In this document: piece after piece, positions 17,066-25,114 of the stretch
How the letters are laid out: each line of letters begins with the position of its first letter
Numbering within the stretch: position 1 is the stretch's first letter
Source: DASQHY01 sp036390175
Lineage (GTDB): Bacteria; Acidobacteriota; Terriglobia; Acidiferrales; UBA7541
Assembly (NCBI GenBank): GCA_036390175.1
Contig: DASWCG010000086.1
Coordinates: 1 to 36,082 of the forward strand
Reading direction: 5' to 3'
Length of the DNA: 36,082 nucleotides
Program-made: the position numbers and the translations under genes
The notes under the pieces: model-generated
What the model saw: the letters and a program-made list of their open reading frames with translations, nothing else
Database searches by the model: none
What the model was told of the DNA's origin: nothing

Positions 17066-17491
17066 GTGCTCTCACATGCCGGGCTGAACGCCACTCTGAA
17101 TGCAACGAGCGCCTGCTTGCTGACGGCGGGCTATCTTTGCATCCGCACAGGCCGGGTTCTGGCCCACAAAACCTGCATGATTCTCGCGTTCCTATCTTCC
17201 TCTGTTTTTCTCGTGTCCTATTTGGTTTATCACGCGCGCGTCGGCTCCGTCCCCTTTCAGGGCCGCGGCTGGATCCGGCCGGTCTATTTCACGCTTCTGG
17301 GAACGCATACGATTCTTGCCGCCGTAATTGTGCCGCTGGCCGTCCTAACGCTGTCCCGCGCGCTCCGCGAACAGTTTGACCGGCACCGCCGGATTGCGCG
17401 CTGGACCCTGCCGCTGTGGCTCTACGTTTCGGTCACCGGCGTGGTCGTTTATGTTCTGCTGTACCATGTCTATGCCGCACCGCGCTTTTGA
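17066..17491 (+). CDS. DUF420 / CtaM-like oxidase assembly protein
   Basis: The 141-residue product has four predicted membrane segments. Its pattern NATSACLLTAGYLCIRTGR near the start, HKTCM, VYHARVGSVPFQG, LGTHTILA and HRRIARWTLPLWLYVSVTGVV later matches the DUF420 family. That family includes Bacillus YozB and Staphylococcus CtaM, which are required for haem A-containing oxidase assembly. The GTG at 17066 has AAGGAG at 17054-17059 with ideal spacing; upstream in-frame codons overlap the preceding gene. Adjacency to ctaA and ctaB fits the role. Confidence 0.8.
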   Translation: MLSHAGLNATLNATSACLLTAGYLCIRTGRVLAHKTCMILAFLSSSVFLVSYLVYHARVGSVPFQGRGWIRPVYFTLLGTHTILAAVIVPLAVLTLSRALREQFDRHRRIARWTLPLWLYVSVTGVVVYVLLYHVYAAPRF

Positions 17492-17496
17492 CGCGC

Positions 17497-18405
17497 GTGG
17501 CCGGGAATGATTTGACCGCTTCCTCCAATTCGCATGCCGCGCCTCAGGATGCCGGCGTATCGCCTCAGGGCATGCCCCGGCGATGGCTGCTTCTCATCCT
17601 CGCCACTGCTTTCCTGTTTGTACTGATGCCATTTTTGTTCTGGGAATCCACGTGGTTTGGCCGCCCGCTCACCGACGAACAGATTGCAAAGAATCTTGCC
17701 GACCGCGCTCATCCGCGCAAAGCGCAGCATGCACTTTCCCAAATCGCCGACCGCATCCTCAGCCGTGACACGGGCGTGCGCGAGTCCGCCAAGAAATGGT
17801 ACCCCCAGGTCGTGGAGTTTTCGTCCAGCAATATGGACGAGCTCCGTCTCACGGCAGCTTGGGTGATGGGGCAAGACAACACGGTGCCGGAATTTCACGC
17901 CGCCCTGCTGCGTTTGGTGAACGATCCGCAACCGATGGTGCGCCGCAATGCCGCTCTATCGCTGGTGCGCTTCGGCCAGGACGCCTCCGGTCATTCAGAG
18001 ATTTTGGCAATGCTGGACCTCTACACGGTGCGCGCCGCGCAGGCCGGCATTATTTCCGAGCGCCTGAAGCCCGGAGACGTCGTCAATCCCGGAACGCTTC
18101 TCGGCCGCCTCCGGCAAGGTGATGTCAAAATGGAGATTCGTGCGCAGGTTCCGGGGACGCTCGAGCGGTGGATGGCGCGCGATGGCGCTACGGTTTCTGC
18201 CGACGACCCGCTGATAACCCTCTCGCCCAGCGCCGAAGAGGTGTGGGAGGCGCTGCGCGCGCTTTACATTATTGGCCGGCCCGAAGACCTTGCCTTGGTG
18301 AACCGCTACGCCCGCGGCGTCGCGGACATGCCCGACTCCATCCGCTGGCAAGCACTGGAAACGGCTCGGGCAATCCAAGCGCGCTCATCCCCAAAAGGTT
18401 CTTGA
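17497..18405 (+). CDS. HEAT-repeat membrane protein with barrel-sandwich-like segment
   Basis: The roughly 302-residue product has an N-terminal polar stretch and a transmembrane helix (WLLLILATAFLFVLMPFLFW). HEAT-like helical repeats follow (AAWVMGQDNTVPEFHAALL, then RRNAALSLVRFG). The middle region ISERLKPGDVVNPGTLLGRL ... GTLERWMARDGATVSADDPL looks like the two halves of a biotinyl/lipoyl-type (HlyD-like) barrel-sandwich domain, after which helices resume. The start is uncertain: GTG 17497 is used, but TTG 17512 or ATG 17572 would also keep the membrane helix. It follows the DUF420 gene by 5 bp, so it may belong to the same operon. The function is unknown. Confidence 0.6.
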   Translation: MAGNDLTASSNSHAAPQDAGVSPQGMPRRWLLLILATAFLFVLMPFLFWESTWFGRPLTDEQIAKNLADRAHPRKAQHALSQIADRILSRDTGVRESAKKWYPQVVEFSSSNMDELRLTAAWVMGQDNTVPEFHAALLRLVNDPQPMVRRNAALSLVRFGQDASGHSEILAMLDLYTVRAAQAGIISERLKPGDVVNPGTLLGRLRQGDVKMEIRAQVPGTLERWMARDGATVSADDPLITLSPSAEEVWEALRALYIIGRPEDLALVNRYARGVADMPDSIRWQALETARAIQARSSPKGS

Positions 18406-18456
18406 TGGGGTCTCAGCGTAGAAGTTCAATTCCAGCAATTCGATGAACGCGTTGCC

Positions 18457-18873
18457 TCACTGAACGGGTGTGGCCAGCGGCTTGCCCTTCTCTACTACGA
18501 ACGTGACCAGCGCCTTCACCGGCGTTTTGCCCGTATTTTCTCCCGAATGCACCGTTCCCGCGGGGACGACAAATACTTCGCCCTGCTTCACCGTCGCCGT
18601 CGGCTTGCCCTCCATGCTGAGGGTAATTGTGCCTTCCAGCACGTAGGCGAAGAGGTCGCCCGGATGCGTGTGCCGCGGTTCTTTCGCCCCCGGCGCAAGT
18701 TCCGTCACGACCATCACGCCTTCGTGGCCGGGAATCCCGCTCAGGTCCATCTGCGTCAAAACCGTGCGCTTTGCGCCCGTCTGCTGCGCAGACAAGCCCC
18801 CGGCGTGAGACAACGCCAGAAAAGAAACCAACGCCACTGCCACCACAACCCCAATCCACTTCAACTGTTTCAT
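18457..18873 (-). CDS. Secreted single-domain cupin
   Basis: The 138-residue protein has an N-terminal signal peptide (hydrophobic core VVVAVALVSFLALS, ending near LSAQQ) and one cupin barrel. Metal-binding motif 1 is visible as PRHTHPGDLFAYVLEG, with two histidines and a downstream glutamate. Motif 2 is PAGTVHSGEN, with its histidine. An Arg/Lys-rich segment precedes the barrel. The ATG at 18873 has GAGG upstream; a GTG two codons earlier is possible. It is probably cotranscribed with the ferredoxin gene 21 bp upstream. The substrate is unknown; cupins of this type are often annotated as cupin-domain proteins of undefined function. Confidence 0.8.
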   Translation of the reverse strand: MKQLKWIGVVVAVALVSFLALSHAGGLSAQQTGAKRTVLTQMDLSGIPGHEGVMVVTELAPGAKEPRHTHPGDLFAYVLEGTITLSMEGKPTATVKQGEVFVVPAGTVHSGENTGKTPVKALVTFVVEKGKPLATPVQ

Positions 18874-18894
18874 AACCACCTCGCTGCTTTCAAT

Positions 18895-19278
18895 TTAATA
18901 GGGAAGCGTGCCGTAGCTAGCTTCAAACTCCGCCAGCGGGACCAATTCAATGGCGTCCCACGGGCATCCCTCGAGAAACATTCCGTCGGGGCCTTTGCTG
19001 GTGCACAGCTTGCAGCCAATACACAGCAGGGGATCCACTTCGATGCGGCCAAAGGGCGGGTGGTCCGCGTCGGGGACCCAGTACATGCAATCCTCGACGG
19101 GACAATACTCCACGCACGCCGGAGAGCCGGCGCACCCCGTGCAGTTCTCCTCGATGAAGGCGATAATGTGTGGCTTCCGCTTGCGCTTGCTGGTTTGGCC
19201 GTCGGACTTCGGCTCCTGCTTGACGACCGTTCCTGCCGCAAATTCCTCAATCGAAGGGAAGTCTGTAGTTGTCGCCAC
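18895..19278 (-). CDS. Dicluster 4Fe-4S ferredoxin
   Basis: The 127-residue soluble protein has two 4Fe-4S motifs: C46-x2-C49-x5-C55-x3-C59-P and C86-x2-C89-x2-C92-x12-C105-P, plus an extra cysteine at C64. An N-terminal 40-residue Lys/Thr-rich extension precedes the first cluster. The spacings in both motifs are longer than in clostridial 2[4Fe-4S] ferredoxins and closer to the seven-iron/long-insert type. The start is GTG at 19278. Divergent from the lipoprotein gene at 19416. It would carry low-potential electrons in the cytoplasm; the partner is unknown. Confidence 0.85.
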   Translation of the reverse strand: MATTTDFPSIEEFAAGTVVKQEPKSDGQTSKRKRKPHIIAFIEENCTGCAGSPACVEYCPVEDCMYWVPDADHPPFGRIEVDPLLCIGCKLCTSKGPDGMFLEGCPWDAIELVPLAEFEASYGTLPY

Positions 19279-19374
19279 GATTCACCCTGAATGAATAATC
19301 CGAAATCTAAGCTGCCATCATTTTTGCCGACGTGGAGTGGGATGTCAATGGGTGTCTTACGGTCCTTGCAAGGA

Positions 19375-19380
19375 TATAAT
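19375..19380 (+). promoter_or_regulatory. Candidate -10 element before the lipoprotein gene
   Basis: A perfect TATAAT lies 35 bp before the GTG start at 19416, within the divergent gap. No good -35 is present at 16-18 bp, so the promoter is tentative and might need an activator. Confidence 0.4.
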
Positions 19381-19415
19381 CGGAATGGCGCAGCAGCGCT
19401 CCTAGAGGAGGTTTT

Positions 19416-20003
19416 GTGAAGAGAAGACCATTTCTCACCTCGATCGCGATCGCAGCGGCCCTCACGTGTGCATCTTGCACCGATCATTCGCTCAATGGCT
19501 GGATCTCGGAAAAGGATCAGGTTTTTGATGAGAAGCTGCTCGGATCTTGGGTTGCCCACGACCCCGATGAAAAGACTACATTCGTGTTCAAGAAACAGAA
19601 TTCGGGTTATCGCGTTGACTGGATAGATGAAAAACTGGAGACCAAGGAGATTGAAAGATCATCGTATGATGTCATGTTAGGCCGCGTCGGAGGCAAGCTG
19701 TACCTTGATTACATCCCGGCGCTTCCTCCCCCGTGCGCCGACTCAACCGGGGTCCTGCTGACCCACGGCCTTGCCCGGATTGACCTTTCTGAAGATTCAT
19801 TTACGTTCCGCCTCATGGATTCGGGGCGCCTAGAGGACGCGGCAAAGCACAATCAACTAAAGGATCTCCGATTCGCTTGGCAGAGTTACAATGATTTGCT
19901 CTTGACCTCGCCGACCGCCGATCTCAGCGCTTATCTGCTGGCGCACGGTCAAGAAAAAGGCTTCTTTGGCGAACCGAGTGATCCACTCGTCAGGCAAAAG
20001 TAG
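19416..20003 (+). CDS. Hypothetical lipoprotein
   Basis: The 195-residue protein starts with GTG at 19416, preceded by AGAGGAGG. It has a lipoprotein signal (KRRPFL at the start, hydrophobic core, lipobox LTCASC). The mature part has GSWVAHDPDEKTTFVF and a beta-strand-rich pattern with alternating aromatic residues, suggestive of a lipocalin-like or beta-sandwich fold. No catalytic motif is visible. Its 3' end abuts the isocitrate dehydrogenase remnant, which runs in the opposite direction. The base composition is lower in GC than that of its neighbours. Confidence 0.65.
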   Translation: MKRRPFLTSIAIAAALTCASCTDHSLNGWISEKDQVFDEKLLGSWVAHDPDEKTTFVFKKQNSGYRVDWIDEKLETKEIERSSYDVMLGRVGGKLYLDYIPALPPPCADSTGVLLTHGLARIDLSEDSFTFRLMDSGRLEDAAKHNQLKDLRFAWQSYNDLLLTSPTADLSAYLLAHGQEKGFFGEPSDPLVRQK

Positions 20004-20009
20004 GGGCTT

Positions 20010-20228
20010 GTCGTTCTTGAGCGCCCCGATAACCGCCTCGGTGAATTCTTTGGTTCCCGCCGTTCCTCCGACGTCGCGGGTCAAGTGCTTTCCTTCGCGG
20101 TAAACGCTGTGGAGCGCGGCCTCGATTCGCCGCGCCGCTGCGCTTTCTCCCGTGTGCTCGACCATCATAGTCCCGCTCATCAGGATCGCCGTCAGATTGG
20201 CCACGCCCTTTCCGGCGATGTGCGGTGC
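20010..20228 (-). pseudogene. C-terminal remnant of isocitrate dehydrogenase
   Basis: The minus-strand frame encodes APHIAGKGVANLTAILMSGT, then MMVEHTGE, ARRIEAALHSV, LTRDVGGTAGTKEFTEAVI. This is the last ~73 residues of an NAD-type isocitrate/isopropylmalate dehydrogenase (the APDIAGKG(I/V)ANP and GGTATTxEFTDAVI signatures). The N-terminal ~260 residues are missing, and the normal stop is lost, so the frame reads through to 19857 into the 3' end of the lipoprotein gene. This is a dead fragment, not a functional enzyme; a short readthrough peptide from 20264 could in principle be made. Confidence 0.8.
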
Positions 20229-20496
20229 GGTCTTCATCGAATCGCTCATTGTACGCGAACCCATGCGGCATTGTCGAAGTTCGCCCCCTCAGGCCCCTGC
20301 ATCAATAACAAAACATTCCAACTGCGGGTGCGCACCGCATTGGCTCAACTCGCATCCAATACTTTAGGAGGACTGCGGTAGTGAATTGGGCAATCTTGCC
20401 CTCTCTAATGGCGCCAGAATTGACACCTCTGGTATACTAAAGAGTGTAGAAGTAGCCTCGCAGGGCCCCTGGGGGGCCAAGGAGCGGACAGATTCG

Positions 20497-20820
20497 ATGA
20501 TTACCGTTACCCCTACGGCGACGAGCAAGGTCAAGGAAATCATGACCAGTCAAAACCCGGCACCCACAGCTCTTCGTGTGGCTGTCGTAGGCGGCGGCTG
20601 CTCTGGCTTCAGCTATCACATGGCTTTCGAGAACCAGGTCAACGAAACCGACAACGTCTATGAGTTCGACGGTTTGAAGGTTCTCGTGGATCAGATGAGC
20701 GAGATGTATCTGGACGGCGTCCAGGTTGACTACATCGAGACACTGGAAGGCGCGGGCTTCAAGTTCAACAACCCCAATGTGAAGAGCACCTGCGGTTGCG
20801 GCAGTTCCTTTAGCGTGTAA
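20497..20820 (+). CDS. erpA: A-type Fe-S cluster carrier (ErpA/IscA family)
   Basis: The 107-residue protein delivers Fe-S clusters to apoproteins. The three conserved cysteines are present as GGGCSGFSY (C35) and CGCG (C99, C101), giving the C-x63-C-x-C spacing of the family; its length is normal. I chose the ATG at 20497; the frame is open upstream, but that part is not HesB-like. The gene stands alone with a strong terminator just downstream, so it is probably monocistronic. IscA, SufA and ErpA cannot be separated with certainty from sequence alone. Its clients here could include the Rieske protein and the ferredoxin. Confidence 0.88.
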   Translation: MITVTPTATSKVKEIMTSQNPAPTALRVAVVGGGCSGFSYHMAFENQVNETDNVYEFDGLKVLVDQMSEMYLDGVQVDYIETLEGAGFKFNNPNVKSTCGCGSSFSV

Positions 20821-20874
20821 CGTATTGCTTTGGTGCCGGTGGTCGCCCCCGGGATTCCTGGGAAAGAGCAGCTT

Positions 20875-20908
20875 GGGCTTTCGGCTCTGCCGAAGGCCCT
20901 TTTTCTTT
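20875..20908 (+). terminator. Rho-independent terminator after the A-type carrier gene
   Basis: GGGCTTTCGGC (20875-20885), loop TCT, GCCGAAGGCCC (20889-20899) forms an 11-bp stem with one G-T wobble, followed directly by TTTTTCTTT. It is positioned 54 bp after the carrier-protein stop codon and before the methyltransferase start. Confidence 0.88.
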
Positions 20909-20912
20909 AATC

Positions 20913-21521
20913 ATGCCTTCGCTAATCGAAGACTGGGACGCGCGGTACCGGGAACCGGCTCGGCCCTTACCTGACCGGCCTGCCGCCATCCTCGCCGAGG
21001 TGCTCCCTCTTTTGCCCCGTGGCCGTGCTCTCGACATTGCTTGCGGAGCCGGCGGCAACGCCATCTTTCTCGCCATGCGCGGCTGGGATGTCACAGCCGT
21101 GGACTTCTCGTCCGCGGCGCTGGCTCTTGCCTGCTCCGCCGCCCAAGCTGCGGGCATCCGTGCCGCCTGGGAAAGGACCTTTGCGGAACCGCCGCGACAG
21201 CTCCCTGGCCTCCATCTTATTGACGGGGATCTTGAAAAGTTGTCGCTCCCGAGGCAAGCGTTCAATCTCATTCTCTGCACGAACTACCTGCAACGCTCGC
21301 TGTTCCGCCAGGTCGAAGCCGCTCTTCGCGGGGGAGGTGTTCTTCTTTATGAAACTTTTACCCGCGATCAGCTACAGTTCGCTGCCGGTCCCCGCAACCG
21401 GGAATTCCTTTTGAATCCGGGAGAACTCCGCGAATCATTCCCGGACCTCACAACTCTCTTCTACCGCGAGATGTCTGCCGGGAAGGGAATTGCCTCGATT
21501 CTGGCGCGCAAAACGAGCTGA
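20913..21521 (+). CDS. Class I SAM-dependent methyltransferase
   Basis: The 202-residue protein has the Rossmann motif I ALDIACGAGGNAIFLA (about residues 39-54), motif II acidic residue in VTAVDFS, a DGDLEKL segment (motif III region) and FNLILCTNYLQR (motif IV region). The opening WDARY is typical of the small TehB-like/methyltransferase-type-11 group that includes thiol and tellurite methyltransferases. The start ATG at 20913 is close behind the terminator, so its own promoter must overlap that region or lie within the upstream gene. The substrate cannot be predicted. Confidence 0.8.
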   Translation: MPSLIEDWDARYREPARPLPDRPAAILAEVLPLLPRGRALDIACGAGGNAIFLAMRGWDVTAVDFSSAALALACSAAQAAGIRAAWERTFAEPPRQLPGLHLIDGDLEKLSLPRQAFNLILCTNYLQRSLFRQVEAALRGGGVLLYETFTRDQLQFAAGPRNREFLLNPGELRESFPDLTTLFYREMSAGKGIASILARKTS

Positions 21522-21577
21522 CCGGTTCGCTTGAATTTGCAATCCTTTCGGGGAGACCGTATTCTATTCCTTCGAGC

Positions 21578-23215
21578 ATGAAAATCGCTCTGGCGCAACT
21601 GAATCCCACGGTCGGTGATTTCTCCGGCAATGCCGCCTGCATTCGCGATTTCACTCAGGAGGCTCAGCGGCGGGGTGCGCAGCTTGCGGTTTTCTCCGAG
21701 CTGTGCCTGTGCGGTTACCTGCCGCAGGACCTCATCGAACGGCCTGCTTTTGTGGACCGCAACCGCACCGAGCTTGCCTCTCTCGCCAAACAACTCCCGA
21801 TTCCTGCGGTCATCGGTTATGTCGGTCGCGCTGCTGACAACACGGGCAAACCGGTAGCCAATTCCGCCGCGCTCGTCGCCGGCGGGCGGGTGGTCTTCGA
21901 GCAGAGCAAGATGCTCTTGCCCACGTACGATGTCTTTGACGAGTCGCGCTATTTCCAGCCTGCAAAAACGCAACGTGCGTTTTCGTTCGATGGCGAGAAT
22001 CTCGGCATCACCATTTGTGAGGATATCTGGAATGACAAGAATTTCTGGGCCAAGCGCCTCTACGACCGAGACCCGGTCGTAGAATTGATCGGACAGGGAA
22101 CTACGGTGCTTCTGAATATCTCCGCCTCGCCCTATACCATTGATAAGCGCAGCCTGCGTCGGGAAATGCTCCAGTCCATTGCTTCGACACATCACCGCCC
22201 GGTTCTGTACGTAAACCAAGTCGGGGGAGATGATAGTCTCGTTTTTGACGGCGGTAGTATCGCCATCGCGGCAAGTGGCCAGGTGGCGGCGCAGGCTCGC
22301 GCTTTTGAAGAAGATATCGTTCTGTTCGATACGTTGACCGGTGCCGGAGACATCCATCCGCAACCCTCTGGCGAATTGGAATACGCCTACCTCGCCTTGG
22401 TTTGCGGCACGCGCGACTATGTTCGGAAATGCGGATTCCGCAAAGTTCTGGTCGGCTTGAGCGGCGGGATCGACTCCGCAGTAGTCGGCTGTATTGCCGT
22501 TGCCGCCCTGGGCCCAGAGAATGTCACCGGCGTGAGTATGCCCGGTCCTTACTCTTCGGAGGGGAGCGCCCGCGACGCCTGTCTCCTCGCCAAGAACCTC
22601 GGCATCGAGTTCCTCAAGATCCCCATTGATGATGTCTTTCGTTCCTATCGCCACGCTCTTCAGCCTGCTTTCGCGGGCCGCCCGGAAGACGTCACCGAGG
22701 AAAATCTGCAGGCACGGATCCGGGGTAATTACTTGATGGCTTTGTCCAATAAGTTTGGCGCGATGGTGTTAAGCACGGGAAACAAGTCTGAACTCGCGGT
22801 CGGATACTGCACCCTCTACGGCGATATGTGCGGCGGTCTGGCGGCCATCTCGGACGTCCCGAAGACAATGGTCTACGAGCTCGCCAAATTCATCAATCAG
22901 GAAAGGGAACTCATCCCCCGCGCCACGATTGAGAAGCCCCCATCGGCAGAGCTTCGCCCGAATCAGACCGATCAGGACTCGCTTCCGCCATACGATGTGC
23001 TCGACCGGATCCTCAAAGCGTACATCGAAGATTTACACAGTCCGCAGGAAATTGCCGACCACTATGGCTTTGATCTGGCGCTGGTAAGGGAAGTGGCTCT
23101 CCGTGTGGACCGAAACGAGTACAAACGCAAGCAGGCTCCGCCCGGTTTGAAGATTACATCACGAGCCTTCGGCTTCGGGCGCCCGTTTCCGATTGCGCAG
23201 CGCTTCGTGCCATGA
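21578..23215 (+). CDS. nadE: Glutamine-dependent NAD+ synthetase
   Basis: NadE amidates nicotinate adenine dinucleotide to NAD+, using ammonia released from glutamine. The 545-residue protein is a complete two-domain form. The N-terminal nitrilase-type glutaminase has the triad E41 (VFSEL), K111 (EQSKMLLP) and C147 (ITICEDIW). The C-terminal synthetase has the PP-loop GLSGGIDS (293-300), and LSTGNKSELAVGYCTLYGD and PSAELRPNQTDQDSLPPYD further on. The length is typical for the bacterial glutamine-dependent enzyme. It lies 56 bp after the methyltransferase gene, on the same strand, and no gene follows for nearly 1 kb. Confidence 0.95.
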   Translation: MKIALAQLNPTVGDFSGNAACIRDFTQEAQRRGAQLAVFSELCLCGYLPQDLIERPAFVDRNRTELASLAKQLPIPAVIGYVGRAADNTGKPVANSAALVAGGRVVFEQSKMLLPTYDVFDESRYFQPAKTQRAFSFDGENLGITICEDIWNDKNFWAKRLYDRDPVVELIGQGTTVLLNISASPYTIDKRSLRREMLQSIASTHHRPVLYVNQVGGDDSLVFDGGSIAIAASGQVAAQARAFEEDIVLFDTLTGAGDIHPQPSGELEYAYLALVCGTRDYVRKCGFRKVLVGLSGGIDSAVVGCIAVAALGPENVTGVSMPGPYSSEGSARDACLLAKNLGIEFLKIPIDDVFRSYRHALQPAFAGRPEDVTEENLQARIRGNYLMALSNKFGAMVLSTGNKSELAVGYCTLYGDMCGGLAAISDVPKTMVYELAKFINQERELIPRATIEKPPSAELRPNQTDQDSLPPYDVLDRILKAYIEDLHSPQEIADHYGFDLALVREVALRVDRNEYKRKQAPPGLKITSRAFGFGRPFPIAQRFVP

Positions 23216-24180
23216 CGTCCGTGTCGCGTTGACACCTAGAAGAGGACTTAGTCCGGACCGGTAGATAAACAATCAGATTGGTCGAGAAATGTGCTTTCTT
23301 GTTGCGGGAATGCTAATTCTTGCTGAGGTGCCAACCGGGCGGCGACCTGCCCCCGGCCCTCTGATCGCAAGCTTCCGCGTCTTCGCCCAGTTCCGAAACC
23401 CCACAAGCAAGGGGGCTAGAGTCACGCATTGAATCTCATCTTCGGCATCTGTATGAATGGGGGCCGGAACTCCATCTGCAATTTGCCCGCTGAACAAAAC
23501 TGCGATCCCTGGCTTCTATGAGACCTCCGTCGAGCAACGGACAGCCAAACGGGAGACCGCCATGCTTTACGTTAACAGCGGGTCGTCGCTACCTCCCCCT
23601 GGCAAATCTGAAGATCTCAGTGGGATCCTCTTGCTACATTGGCTTGAGAACTTATAGGCTCACTGGTTCCGGCAGGGAACAGGTAAAGACATCCATTCCC
23701 CGTAAGGAAACCTTCCGATTCCGGGGATCCCTATTTGCGCTTCCGTAATCAACTTCACGCCTCATTTTCGTCCTAGTCGACATAATATAACTTATAGGAC
23801 CTATACAGTGTGGGCTAACCGGGACGGCGTGTCAAGAGAATTCTCGATATTTCGTCGTTTTCCGTCATAGAGCCCAATGACACCAAAATGACACATGGAG
23901 AGAAGGACGGGCGCGCTTGGCGGATGTGGCGGGGGTCGTCTGACAATTGTGATCTGCGCAGACCCTCATCGCGGTTTATCGACGAGAGGGTTTTTGCTGG
24001 GGTTCGCAAATTTTTGGCCGGAGCCACATCTCATTGCATGTCTTGCTCAATACACACCCTGCGGTAGCGGGCGTCCGTAGGCGGTGCAAGGGGAAGGGTC
24101 AAGTTGCGCCGGGGAGCCACCGGGATGGCACGAGATGGGGCAACACGGGCTCGGCGGCTGCCAGTGGCGCGAGGGAAGGG
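23216..24180 (+). other. Gene-poor region, lower GC
   Basis: No reading frame here has convincing coding signatures on either strand. The stretch around 23760-23900 is AT-richer than the rest, with ATAATATAACTTATAGG near 23781. Near the end are two diverged copies of GGGAAGGGTCA-GTT-GCG, at about 24091 and 24173. It separates the housekeeping block from the phage-like minus-strand block, so it is a plausible old insertion boundary. No tRNA or integrase was seen. Confidence 0.4.
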
Positions 24181-25035
24181 TCAGTTTGCGTGAGGTTGGT
24201 GTGGTGGCGGGGACAGCGCGGGGCGCAGAGTCAGCGGAGGGGGCAAAGTCAGCCGGGGCCCGGTGGCGCACAGGAACAGGCAGAACCAACGACGGCGGCG
24301 TTGCGTGGCGGCTCGAAACGCTTGGGCATATAAGGGCACAAGCTGGTTGTAGGCGTCGAGGGCGGCGTCGCGTTCGGAGGCGGTGGCGGCGAGCTGAGCG
24401 TCCCGCGCGGCATCGCGCGCGGTGAGTGCGCCGACCTGCTGCGTGAGTGCGGCGGTTTGCTCGGAGAGATGCTCGCAATCAGAAAGGCGCGCGTCAATAG
24501 CGCGGAGCGCGGCGGGAGAGTTGACAGAATTCCAGAGAAGCGAGCTCCCTTCTCCGGGGTACTTCCCTGCTGCGGAGGGGTTGCCTGCGGAAACGGAGGG
24601 ATTCCTCGACTGCGGGCCGATAAGACCCATCGGCTCTCCGCTCGGAATGACACCACCGAGGCGCTGGGCGAGATCGGAGCGCAATGCGGAGTCGGAGAGC
24701 GCAGCGATGCGCGCACGATCAGCGGCGGCGGTGGATTGCGCGGCGGTGGCGCGGCCGGAGGCGACGGCGGAATCCGACGTGAGTTTGTCCACGAGTGCGG
24801 CGAGTTGCTGTTCGCGGGCGGAGGCGGCGTCGAGGCGCCCGCGGACGTCGGCTTCGATGCGTTCGAAGGACGCTTTTCCGGCGGCAACTTGACGCGAAGC
24901 TTCGGCCGTGGCGCCGGCATGCGTCCCGGCATGATAAATGGCGAAGACAATGGCGGCGAGGGCAGCAAAAACGAGAGCTGCGCCCAGGATGCGCCGAGCA
25001 AGCGGCATGGCGAGAAGTTCTAAGATCATGGTCAT
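24181..25035 (-). CDS. Membrane-anchored coiled-coil protein, spanin (Rz)-like
   Basis: The 284-residue product has one N-terminal transmembrane helix (about 14-36) followed by alanine-rich heptad-like segments (RIEADVRGRLDAASAREQQ; LTQQVGALTARDAARDAQLA). This resembles inner-membrane spanins of phage lysis cassettes. A lytic transglycosylase gene lies just upstream on the same strand, which supports that reading. A foreign-looking patch, VIPSGEPMGLIGPQSRNPS, interrupts the coiled coil and is the translation of a palindromic repeat (24598-24651). The C-terminal 40 residues (Pro/Leu-rich) do not look coiled and may reflect a frameshift or decay. Two ATGs (25035, 25029) are possible; neither has a good ribosome-binding site. 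The function is inferred from layout, not from a strong motif. Confidence 0.5.
   Translation of the reverse strand: MTMILELLAMPLARRILGAALVFAALAAIVFAIYHAGTHAGATAEASRQVAAGKASFERIEADVRGRLDAASAREQQLAALVDKLTSDSAVASGRATAAQSTAAADRARIAALSDSALRSDLAQRLGGVIPSGEPMGLIGPQSRNPSVSAGNPSAAGKYPGEGSSLLWNSVNSPAALRAIDARLSDCEHLSEQTAALTQQVGALTARDAARDAQLAATASERDAALDAYNQLVPLYAQAFRAATQRRRRWFCLFLCATGPRLTLPPPLTLRPALSPPPHQPHAN
24598..24651. repeat. REP-like palindromic element inside the coiled-coil gene
   Basis: The ends match the element at 25308-25345 (GGGATTCCTCGACT at one side, CCGCTCGGAATGAC at the other). The centre holds its own stem, GCCGAT (24616-24621) and ATCGGC (24629-24634). It is read through in frame. Confidence 0.7.
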
Positions 25036-25114
25036 GACTCGTGATTTGTGAATTGCGATTGTTCAAATGCGATTCCGAGGCGCCCTTCGTTTTTCGATGA
25101 CAGCAAGCCCGGCA

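Noticed and set aside
18060..18230. Biotin attachment site in the HEAT-repeat protein (DVKMEIRA)
   Set aside because: The lysine is not at the hairpin position relative to the following strand, so modification is unlikely.
20420..20438. TTGACA and TATACT upstream of the A-type carrier gene
   Set aside because: The spacing is only 7 bp, too short for a sigma70 promoter.
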